Shown here piece by piece: positions 53,214 through 61,115 of a stretch of 64,000 nucleotides of DNA. The notes beneath the pieces are model-generated. The model was not told the origin of the DNA, made no database searches, and was given only the letters and a program-made list of their open reading frames with translations. Each line of letters opens with the position of its first letter. The stretch's first letter is position 1. Source of the stretch: Sphingobacterium multivorum (GTDB lineage Bacteria; Bacteroidota; Bacteroidia; Sphingobacteriales; Sphingobacteriaceae). The translations under genes and the position numbers were made by a program. Location: NCBI RefSeq assembly GCF_039511225.1, contig NZ_CP154261.1, positions 4,030,001-4,094,000 on the forward strand, given 5' to 3'.

Positions 53214-54386
53214 TTACATACTAACCAGCGGATTATATCCAGGAACATCTGCTTTCATCCAGACCTGTTCCCTTATTATTTTATTTTCTTTCAAACAATA
53301 CTCCCAATTGATCCGAACAGGTAATCCTTCTGATTCAGGTAAATGAAAATGTCCTTTTTCCAATGATGGTTTAATCAAGAAATACTTTTCTAAACCATAC
53401 ATCAAGGAATATAGGTACTCGATCATCCCCCTTTCACTGGCCGTAGTCATTAAAAAGCTCGAATATAAAGAATAACCACCAGAAGAAAGCTGCAAATTGC
53501 GACTGGTACATAAATCTCGTACTTCCATCCATTCCTTTATTCCCCCGAATTGTGTCGGAACAGGCTGTAAGTGTTTTACTCCACAGTTGGCCAACATGGG
53601 AAATATCTTGGATGTGCGCTCGGATTCACCATAAGCAACTGGAACGGTTGTCCGCTTACAAAGCTCTTCAATTTGATCATATGCCGCAGAATGTATCGGT
53701 TCCTCGAGCCAGGCTAATTCTTTTTCACCAATGGCATCCAGAAATCTAAACACTTGTTCGCAAGACCAGATCTGATTGACATCCACAGCGATCTGCATAT
53801 CTTTTCCCGCCAGTTTGCGTACATGTTTCACACGTTCAATATCGGTAGCTATATTTGTCCCAAAATCTTTTCCGATCTTCATCTTATAGCAGTCCACTCC
53901 AGCATTCAAAAAGAGTGCGACTTCCTTTTCCAATTCTTGCAGCGTATAATTGGTGCCGCCGCCACTTCCATAAATCTTCACGGTGTTGCGATTTCCGCCA
54001 ATATAACGGTACAAAGGCAGTCCACTTCGTTTAGCCGCCAGATCGTGTAAAGCCATATCGACCTGCCCTAGTAGCGCCGACGCCGCCCCCTTGAAGCCTT
54101 CATTTCGAATGGACCAATACAGCTTAGGAAAAAATTCCTGATAAGACATGCCTTCGCAATGAAATAATATCGGAAATAGGCAGGTCTCCAAAATATTGGT
54201 ATAACTATTATACACGGGTGCTTCACCGACAAACCCCTCGGCATCTTCAATACGGATGATCGATAGACCAAAGCTCGGAAAAGGTCCCATGGTTGCGTCC
54301 TGGAAAGGAGTTATTGTTGCGACGGGTGCCAACACCCGGATACTGATTTTTTGGATATTAAAGGTTTCCAGATCTATACTATTCAT
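53214..54386 (-). CDS. Enolase-superfamily enzyme (mandelate racemase/muconate lactonizing type)
   Basis: 390 residues. N-terminal capping domain (1-125) and barrel. KMK (168-170) is the second-strand Lys motif, and the three metal ligands are Asp202 (VDVNQ), one of Glu228/229 (WLEEP) and Glu254 (YGES). In dehydratases of the mandelate racemase group an Asp-His pair follows; here the corresponding places read LQPVPTQFGG (273-282) and LSSGGYSLYSS (300-310), so neither residue is in its usual place. The context suggests a sugar-acid dehydratase such as L-fuconate or L-rhamnonate dehydratase, but the missing His argues for a different or modified reaction. The ATG overlaps the stop of the reductase gene by 8 bp. 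Confidence 0.8.
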   Translation of the reverse strand: MNSIDLETFNIQKISIRVLAPVATITPFQDATMGPFPSFGLSIIRIEDAEGFVGEAPVYNSYTNILETCLFPILFHCEGMSYQEFFPKLYWSIRNEGFKGAASALLGQVDMALHDLAAKRSGLPLYRYIGGNRNTVKIYGSGGGTNYTLQELEKEVALFLNAGVDCYKMKIGKDFGTNIATDIERVKHVRKLAGKDMQIAVDVNQIWSCEQVFRFLDAIGEKELAWLEEPIHSAAYDQIEELCKRTTVPVAYGESERTSKIFPMLANCGVKHLQPVPTQFGGIKEWMEVRDLCTSRNLQLSSGGYSLYSSFLMTTASERGMIEYLYSLMYGLEKYFLIKPSLEKGHFHLPESEGLPVRINWEYCLKENKIIREQVWMKADVPGYNPLVSM

Positions 54387-55278
54387 CTATTATCATTAAC
54401 GTGTGGAGGATTTCGTTATAAATATCTTTTGGCAATATGCCTTGGTTGATTGCGTTGAGAGAACGATGCAGTTCGCGCTGATTGGCGGCGCCTATGACCA
54501 TTTTAAAGGGAGCATCAATATTCAATAAAAATTGTAAAGCTAATACATCCAGCGATAGGTTATATCGTTCCGCAATAGACTGTATTCGTTTTGCCTGTTC
54601 AACCGTCAGCACATCCAACCACTCGGGCACTAGCAGGGAAAAATCTTGAAATTTACGTCCCAATAGCCCCATATTTAGCGGGCTCGCGGCATAGTATTCC
54701 ATTCCCTTCTGCTCACAGATTGGGATAGAGCTATGAAGTGCCGCTATGTTACATGCGTTTAATGTATTGTATTCCATAAGCACATCGAATTGTCCTTCGA
54801 TCAGGTATGGCATAAACCAGCTTGGAGGGTTCCCTCCTATTCCAATCTTTTTGGCCAGCCCTTGCTCCTTAAAACACTGCATATCCGAGACCACTCGCCC
54901 CACAATATCAGCCGTCAAGACAGCAGGTTCATGCAAAAACAGCACATCTACTTGCGCCAACCCCAATGTCTTTAAACTCTCCTCCACACTTCGCTGCATA
55001 CCAGCAGTGGAATAATCATACCGCGCTTCGGTTGCCACATAGCTTTTTAATCGTCCTACTTTCGTACTAATGGCCGGTTTTGTACCATTCCATTGCAATA
55101 AAGCCTGTCCCACAAAGTATTCCGCATCGCCGTAAGCTGCGGCCGTATCTAATGCACAGATTCCATAGGATAAAGCCTCATGTATAGCTTGAATGGACTC
55201 CTCGGGTTCTACGGCTCCCCAAACACCACCCAAGCCTGCAGTGCCCAATATTATTTTATCTATTCCCGGATTGTGCAT
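54379..55278 (-). CDS. Aldo/keto reductase, L-fucose/L-galactose (D-threo-aldose) dehydrogenase-like
   Basis: 299 residues, cytosolic. The AKR catalytic tetrad is complete: Asp44 and Tyr49 (ALDTAAAYG), Lys73 (ISTKVG) and His116 (LFLHEPA). The start GTAGLGGVWGAVEPEESIQAIHEAL and the STKVGRLK segment are those of the D-threo-aldose 1-dehydrogenase branch, which oxidises L-fucose, L-galactose or D-arabinose to the lactone with NAD(P)+. It is followed at once by the enolase-superfamily enzyme, a logical next step on the sugar acid. A lactonase is not seen in the window. Confidence 0.85.
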   Translation of the reverse strand: MHNPGIDKIILGTAGLGGVWGAVEPEESIQAIHEALSYGICALDTAAAYGDAEYFVGQALLQWNGTKPAISTKVGRLKSYVATEARYDYSTAGMQRSVEESLKTLGLAQVDVLFLHEPAVLTADIVGRVVSDMQCFKEQGLAKKIGIGGNPPSWFMPYLIEGQFDVLMEYNTLNACNIAALHSSIPICEQKGMEYYAASPLNMGLLGRKFQDFSLLVPEWLDVLTVEQAKRIQSIAERYNLSLDVLALQFLLNIDAPFKMVIGAANQRELHRSLNAINQGILPKDIYNEILHTLMIIDE

Positions 55279-55312
55279 TTTATTTCAGTCAAAATTTATA
55301 GCATCTAAATTA

Positions 55313-55849
55313 CTAAGAAGCAACCATATAATCTTTAAGATTAATGGTCAATACCTTAAGTGCTTTTGTGATATGATACTCCACACCTTTAAGCGAAATC
55401 CCCAGTTGCTCGGCGATATCTTTACCACTGATATATTGCTGTCGACTCAACTCAAATACCGCCCGTGTCTTTAAGGGCATTGCATCGAGTGTCTGCTGCG
55501 TTATTGTCTTAATTTCCTGGAGGAAAACCCGCTCTTCATTGATTTCGCTTAAGCTGTCTATACGAAGCTGCAATTCCCATTCATCCCAGTTATCCAGGGG
55601 TTCGATCAATTGTCTATGGATCCGCTGGTGTTTCAAATAATCCAGCGCTTTATTTTTTATAACCCGTAAAAGAAAGCACTTAGGAGACAAGAGCGTCTCC
55701 GCTTGCATCCGTTCCCAAGTTGCTAATAACGCATCGGCGGTGATATCCTCCGCTACGGCATCAATATGGACAAAAGACTTTGCGAATAGAAAAGACCGCT
55801 GGTGATATTCTTTAAATAATTGATCAAAATGTTGTGCTATCTGCTTCAT
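55313..55849 (-). CDS. ECF-type RNA polymerase sigma factor
   Basis: Start at 55849 (MKQIAQHFDQLFKEYHQRSF) is typical; an ATG 36 bp upstream is less likely. 178 residues. Region 2 (about 10-75): FKEYHQRSFLFAKSFVHIDAVAEDITADALLATWE and LLRVIKNKALDYLK. Region 4 (about 115-165): LDAMPLKTRAVFELSRQQYISGKDIAEQLGISLKGVEYHITKALKVL. No FecR anti-sigma gene follows; instead the aldo/keto reductase begins 34 bp downstream on the same strand. It may read into the sugar operon or control genes elsewhere. Confidence 0.92.
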   Translation of the reverse strand: MKQIAQHFDQLFKEYHQRSFLFAKSFVHIDAVAEDITADALLATWERMQAETLLSPKCFLLRVIKNKALDYLKHQRIHRQLIEPLDNWDEWELQLRIDSLSEINEERVFLQEIKTITQQTLDAMPLKTRAVFELSRQQYISGKDIAEQLGISLKGVEYHITKALKVLTINLKDYMVAS

Positions 55850-55925
55850 TACATAACTAAGGCCATAGGAAATATAAAATCCCATTTATTTATGTAAAGT
55901 TTCAAATATGCCAGCTATACAACTA

Positions 55926-55939
55926 GGTCAAATTTGACC
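55926..55939. promoter_or_regulatory. GGTCAAATTTGACC palindrome upstream of the sigma gene
   Basis: Perfect 14-bp palindrome, 77-90 bp before the sigma factor ATG. TCAAATTTGACCA also occurs at 570-582 in the first intergenic region. Possible binding site of a dimeric regulator. Confidence 0.5.
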
Positions 55940-56212
55940 ATTATTGGTGTTTTATTTGCAGGTGCAAATCACAGCTTATCATATTATTTGACGATTCAAT
56001 TAAAAATTCTCAAATAGACTAGCGTAGCGGACGGTTTTATGCTTTGGCAGCAATTCGGGGATTGTATATGCCTGATCGATTTTTAGGCGAGTTGGTGCGG
56101 TCTCTGTCGGCTCGAAAATCCGAATTTAGTCAAGGTCCAGCATACTTATGCGCCCAAAGGTTTAAAATAATCATTCAAGTGGTCTTACGAGAATAGTATT
56201 TTTATCAATACA

Positions 56213-56243
56213 ACAAAGGACAGATTTAAAAACTGTCCTTTGT
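56213..56243 (-). terminator. Terminator of the second PUL operon
   Basis: Perfect 11-bp stem ACAAAGGACAG (56213-56223) with CTGTCCTTTGT (56233-56243), loop of 9 nt; 30 bp after the stop of the last gene. Confidence 0.8.
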
Positions 56244-56272
56244 GATAGAATTGTAAACAGTACAGCATTAGC

Positions 56273-59179
56273 TTAGTTATTTTCAGCGAATCGCGTTACA
56301 GGACATATACGATACTTGAAAGCTCTGTTGTCGTGGTTAAAGGAAATCGTATTCTTGAATGGATGTGTATTGATTGTCTCAATCACCTGCCCATTTTTAT
56401 CTACAGCTTCTACGTCTAATCCAATAGTGCCAGAAAAACCTAAAAGTTTACAGTCAATATCCACTTTTTCCAGGTTCGTCACTGGAATAACCTCCCAACC
56501 AAATTTTTCTTTTTTTACCATATAGCAACCTTTTCCTCCCAAAGGTTCAGTCACTATTTCTCCGTTGGTATTCAAATAATACAATTCATTCGAATAGACT
56601 TTATCAATCCGTTTACTTTCCTTTGCTTCCTTATTCAGTGCAGAGACAGCGAAAAGATTCTCATTTGGAGAATAAGCTAAAACGCCATACTTTGGTAAGC
56701 AATAGGTGCGTCCACCAACTTCAACCGTCCATTCGCTATCCGAAAAGTTGCTATAGAGTTCAAGTTTGGTACCATAAGTTACTTTGAGCTTAGGTGACTT
56801 AATCAGATCTTTTTTAACAGCCTCAGAAGAGCTTAAAAATTGTCCATTGTCAAAATAAGCGATATCCTTTACCGGTTCCATGATGTATTTTTCCTGAAAA
56901 GGTTGCATAAATGCATAGCGCATCACGGCATCAGCCCCCTCGGAAAGCATACCGATACTACCGAAAGCATACGCATAGGCCAAATATTCGTATCCAGATA
57001 CATTGGCAATAGCGTCCATTTCCAGTGGATTTATTTTTAGCAGCTGAAAATCAGGAAATATAGGGAGGCTACGGTCTACCCAGGCATAATTTCCATCCAA
57101 TAGGCCGGCGTAAAAGAAGTGAACACCTCCTTCTGAATACACAGGGCCTTGATAAGCTCTTCTTTCATTTAATAAGGTCATCCCAATATAGTCAATAGTA
57201 GACCGAAACTTGCCTGCTCCAGGTACGCGATAATCATAGTCGACTCGATCCATCGGCGAAATACAAGTAGCAACATCACAGTAGGAAAAATTGGTTCCAA
57301 AGGTCTTATGTATCTGTGGTGCCAGGATGGCTTGCTGCTCATACCCTACGGCAGGTTTGGGTGCATAGTTTCGACACCAGGCCGGTCCCCAACCAAAATC
57401 TTTATGGCTGATACGAACCCAATCTTCATTCCAGAGGGCATTGACAGGTGCTAAATCCATGTAATTGGTATAGAGCCCTATTCGCCAGTCCTGCTGTTGA
57501 ACAAACTTTACAAAATCCCGAATTTTCTTCACCCCTAATGTTGGATTCGGTTTAGTCCGAAAAGTAAAGCTTTCCCCCCCTTCACGCCAAAACTCTTCAT
57601 GATAACGTATACTAACATGCTCCAGTCCCTTACTACGCAGGTCAGTCACAAAATCAGCCAGTTTAACCAAGTCACTTCCGCCATTAATAGCCCATAATCG
57701 ATTCGCTTGATTGGAACGCATTGGCGATGCCGGGTTATCAATTGTCGGAAATACTTCCTGTACATCGGGTGAGACATTATAAAATAAACGTTCACGCACA
57801 GGATTCCGCTTTTTATTATTGAGTGGATAATATCTGGCGCCACCGTTATATGCCGCCAAGCCGCCTTCAATTCCTTTCTGACCAGCATAAAGCACCGAAG
57901 CATTACTATAATACCAATCAAACATAGTAAAGAAAAATAGATTATCAACAGCCAATAAACTAGGTCGATCGGCAGTATACGAATCATTTGCAAAAGGATT
58001 GTAAGACAGAAAAGGAATATCTACCAATTTTCCCGCACTGGCTTTATCTGTCCTCCCCAATCGAATTTCTGCTACTCGCCCCTGCGCTGCCAATTCTTCA
58101 ATAGTAACAATAAAGGATTTCTGATTAATTTCATATTTACACAAAAATTTAACCTCCCCCTCTTTGGATCGAGCCCGGTAACGAACCTGTAACTGATTGT
58201 TAGCGATCGTTTGATCCAACACTGTCCAAGCTACTTTATTCTCGTATTCAAAAATGAGGTCTGCACCGGCATTGATCACCTTCGTTTGATCTCCTGAAAT
58301 CAGGTTAATTTCAGCCATCGGTGAGGTAGGTACCATCTTATAATCCAACATAGCATCTTTACCGGTATACGAAAAGATATAGGTATTCCCTTCTTTACGT
58401 AGGGTATTGCTAAACTCCTTTGTTTTATTGGTCGGTAAGATCGTCTCTTTCCTCACAGGGAAAGGTAACTTTTCAGGTAGGGTTTTGTACTTGACGGGTT
58501 TTAAAATTTCCTGGTAACCGTAAAGTGGTCCAAGAAAAATGTTATTTTCCTGATTTGGCTGCGTGCCATCGCCCTTAAATTCCAAACCAACTAAGGTAAT
58601 TGGCCGTGCAATACTGTCATTTAACTTAATATGATTTAAAAACCAATATTTATAATTCATATTTCGCCACAACCACTCTTGCATAAAAGGAATGACAATT
58701 TCCTTTCCTTTTGCATCTTTTACAATCGCTGCATGCGTCATTGCAGGACCACTGTTTTCCCATAACCAATGATCACCATAATTCCAGAAGTTGATGCAAT
58801 CCCATTCTTTTTTAAAAACAATAGGCTGGGTCAATTCTACACGAAATCCTGCAGATTTATTTGACGTTTTGTACAAAACCTTACCACTATGCTGACCGAT
58901 GACACGCTGTTCCTCTGTCCGATATAGCGCCGCTTGAGTGTTATACGTCCGTACTTTCCACCTGCTGCAATCTTCGAAATCCACAAGCGGTTGGCGTACT
59001 TCCGTTCGCCCTTCCATCTCATAAGGATACCCTCCTATTTTCTTCTGATGCGGGTCGCTATTCAGCCCTTTAACTTCCTCTTGGGACCAGCTGACTTGCT
59101 GCGAAATTACGTTGTTAAGGTTCCAAATTAGAAAGAAGACTAAACATACTATTCTGTCAATTTTTACTATTGCTCTCAT
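56273..59179 (-). CDS. Large secreted enzyme-like protein of unknown family
   Basis: Start at 59179 (MRAIVKIDRIVCLVFFLIW, a signal peptide with cleavage near NVISQQ) is preferred over an ATG 42 bp upstream. 968-residue protein. The N-terminal part (about 50-440) appears beta-rich. Then a barrel-like part: LRSKGLEHVSIRYHEEFWREGG, DWRIGLYTNYMDLAPVN, FGTNFSYCDVATCISPMDRVDYD, GPVYSEGGVHFFYAGLLDGNYAWVD and a C-terminal beta domain (about 830-968). Acidic residues in RYHEEFW, YCDVAT and YSEGG are candidates for catalysis. I do not recognise the family. It is the last gene of the second SusCD operon, so a glycosidase role is likely by context. Confidence 0.6.
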   Translation of the reverse strand: MRAIVKIDRIVCLVFFLIWNLNNVISQQVSWSQEEVKGLNSDPHQKKIGGYPYEMEGRTEVRQPLVDFEDCSRWKVRTYNTQAALYRTEEQRVIGQHSGKVLYKTSNKSAGFRVELTQPIVFKKEWDCINFWNYGDHWLWENSGPAMTHAAIVKDAKGKEIVIPFMQEWLWRNMNYKYWFLNHIKLNDSIARPITLVGLEFKGDGTQPNQENNIFLGPLYGYQEILKPVKYKTLPEKLPFPVRKETILPTNKTKEFSNTLRKEGNTYIFSYTGKDAMLDYKMVPTSPMAEINLISGDQTKVINAGADLIFEYENKVAWTVLDQTIANNQLQVRYRARSKEGEVKFLCKYEINQKSFIVTIEELAAQGRVAEIRLGRTDKASAGKLVDIPFLSYNPFANDSYTADRPSLLAVDNLFFFTMFDWYYSNASVLYAGQKGIEGGLAAYNGGARYYPLNNKKRNPVRERLFYNVSPDVQEVFPTIDNPASPMRSNQANRLWAINGGSDLVKLADFVTDLRSKGLEHVSIRYHEEFWREGGESFTFRTKPNPTLGVKKIRDFVKFVQQQDWRIGLYTNYMDLAPVNALWNEDWVRISHKDFGWGPAWCRNYAPKPAVGYEQQAILAPQIHKTFGTNFSYCDVATCISPMDRVDYDYRVPGAGKFRSTIDYIGMTLLNERRAYQGPVYSEGGVHFFYAGLLDGNYAWVDRSLPIFPDFQLLKINPLEMDAIANVSGYEYLAYAYAFGSIGMLSEGADAVMRYAFMQPFQEKYIMEPVKDIAYFDNGQFLSSSEAVKKDLIKSPKLKVTYGTKLELYSNFSDSEWTVEVGGRTYCLPKYGVLAYSPNENLFAVSALNKEAKESKRIDKVYSNELYYLNTNGEIVTEPLGGKGCYMVKKEKFGWEVIPVTNLEKVDIDCKLLGFSGTIGLDVEAVDKNGQVIETINTHPFKNTISFNHDNRAFKYRICPVTRFAENN

Positions 59180-59240
59180 AGATAATCGATATTTTTTTAA
59201 AAGATAGCGTTGAAAATCCAACGCTATCTCGAGCTATTAT

Positions 59241-61070
59241 TTACTGAATAACCGGATTAAAATCGCCATTATCCCAACCAGTATTCTGTTTAAGTTTCGG
59301 GTTCTTTTTGATCCAATCTTGTTTTAATGGCGCAAAATAGTTCCGTTCCGGAACAGCTATTTTAGCATCAGGATTAACATCGATTTTATCTTGTTTGAAC
59401 TGAAAGATCGTTTTTAAAACTTCATCAGCTTTTGCATTAGGGCTGGAAAGATAAATATTCAATTGTTTCATAATATCACTGGTAGACATATCTGCGGTTA
59501 TTCCAATCTTCAATGCTACAGCAGCAGCCTTATCCAGGTAAGGACCATAGGCATGAAAAGTACCATAACTATCGAGCTCCGCAAACATCCTTCTTCTGCG
59601 CAGATCCATAAAACGCTTGCCTTCATAAGCGAATTCTATTAATCGTTCTGCCATGATTGCTTTCAAGGTACTCGCATAATTTGCACCTACATCCTCTCCA
59701 AAACCAAAACGCCCATCTGTACCGGCCACAATACCAACACGATCGCGAATAGGTGTCAATAAGGACAATACCGTACCTCTCTTGCTATCCAATTCATTAG
59801 CGGCCTCTGCTAGGTTCATCAATACCTCGGTATAACGCAGCACCGGCCAATCAAATGCCTGTTGGGACCAAACGGTTTGATTTAATGTCGTATCGATAGC
59901 CTTACGTGAATAAAACCCACTATTATTGTAGCCATTTCCAAGGTAACCATCCTCGTTAACACTATTGAATATCCACTGATGCCGAGTTTTATCATTTCCT
60001 ATTCCATAGGTAGCCCCATTATAAACAATCGTTGTATAAAATCTAGGGTCACGATTTTTCCAAAACAGGGTAGCCTGATAGCCCGAACTCGGATCCTGAA
60101 TATCTTTACCATTTTTCATTGGAAACGCCTTTACCAATTCCCAAGTAGGTTCATTTCCGCCTGCCGAGCCACTGGATGTTGATAGGGGACGTTGGCTCTG
60201 TTGATGTCCATTTGATTTAGCAGGATACTTATATTCTACGAAAATAATATTTTCCGTTGCCGCTCCCGGTTTATCATACCAATAATTATCCATTGTATTT
60301 GCTGCATTTGTTCGATAAAGACCATATCCTTCTTTATCCAGCTCTACTTTTGCATCATTTAGGGCCTTATAAGCATCTTCCCAATAGTTATTATTTTTGA
60401 CCTTGCAGAACAAAGGACTCGCTTTCCACAACAACACTTCACCTTTATAAGCCATTGCTGCAGCTTTGTTGATTCGACTGTTCTCATAGCTTGCTGTACC
60501 TTTTACCGGGAGCGAGGCAATTGCTTGATCCAATTCGCTAACGATAAAATCGAAACACTCCTTTGTTGAGTTTCTTGATTTTTGCAGTGTTTCCAAGTCG
60601 TCAGTTGGATTCAATACGTCCGTAATAATAGGTACTCCACCCATGACCTTCACCATTTTAAAATACAGCATGGCCCGAAAGAAATGTGCTTGACCAGTCA
60701 TGTAGGCCTTTTCTTCAGCAGTTAGCCCCGCGTTTGATGATTCAATATTTTGTAAAAAAACATTAATGGAACGTAGTGAAGCATAAGGCCATTCACGACC
60801 TGGGTAGTCATCACTGCTCGCATTAATCCCTCTTAAAACGCTTGAAAGTGTTTTGGAAGCTGCTTCTTCCGTTAAATCCGACATCTGGTTCCAAGCAGGT
60901 AATATTTTATAGAAGTCGTTCACATAATATTTAATAAAATCAGGATTGCTCCACATATTTTCAGGTGTAATCGCACCAATACGATCAACATCCAATGTGT
61001 CTTTACATCCCGCTAAGGAAAATAATACGGCACATAGAAAACCACCTATTTTAATTTGTTGAAATTTCAT
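59241..61070 (-). CDS. SusD/RagB family outer-membrane lipoprotein (second system)
   Basis: 609 residues, lipobox SLAGC (Cys22). SusD pattern: ENMWSNPDFIKYYVNDFYKILPAWNQM, YMTGQAHFFRAMLYFKMVKVMGGVPIITDVL, WPVLRYTEVLMNLAEAANELDSKRGTVLSLLTPIRDRVG and IMAERLIEFAYEGKRFMDLRRRRMF. It pairs with the SusC gene that begins outside the window and would bind the substrate of the second locus. It differs clearly from the SusD at 30090, so the two systems probably handle different glycans. Confidence 0.96.
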   Translation of the reverse strand: MKFQQIKIGGFLCAVLFSLAGCKDTLDVDRIGAITPENMWSNPDFIKYYVNDFYKILPAWNQMSDLTEEAASKTLSSVLRGINASSDDYPGREWPYASLRSINVFLQNIESSNAGLTAEEKAYMTGQAHFFRAMLYFKMVKVMGGVPIITDVLNPTDDLETLQKSRNSTKECFDFIVSELDQAIASLPVKGTASYENSRINKAAAMAYKGEVLLWKASPLFCKVKNNNYWEDAYKALNDAKVELDKEGYGLYRTNAANTMDNYWYDKPGAATENIIFVEYKYPAKSNGHQQSQRPLSTSSGSAGGNEPTWELVKAFPMKNGKDIQDPSSGYQATLFWKNRDPRFYTTIVYNGATYGIGNDKTRHQWIFNSVNEDGYLGNGYNNSGFYSRKAIDTTLNQTVWSQQAFDWPVLRYTEVLMNLAEAANELDSKRGTVLSLLTPIRDRVGIVAGTDGRFGFGEDVGANYASTLKAIMAERLIEFAYEGKRFMDLRRRRMFAELDSYGTFHAYGPYLDKAAAVALKIGITADMSTSDIMKQLNIYLSSPNAKADEVLKTIFQFKQDKIDVNPDAKIAVPERNYFAPLKQDWIKKNPKLKQNTGWDNGDFNPVIQ

Positions 61071-61115
61071 ACTTATTTGATTTATAATTAACCACTAATT
61101 CACACTGGACGTCTG

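Larger units (their letters stand above)
55850..56272. other. Intergenic region upstream of the sigma factor
   Basis: 423 bp. Near the sigma gene it is AT-rich with a 14-bp palindrome at 55926-55939. From about 56015 to 56165 the base composition becomes clearly more GC-rich, but every frame is broken by stops; this stretch may be a decayed element or a conserved non-coding sequence. The terminator of the next operon closes the region. Confidence 0.5.

Noticed and set aside
56015..56165. Insertion-sequence remnant
   Set aside because: No transposase motif, inverted terminal repeats or target duplication could be seen; reported only as a composition anomaly.
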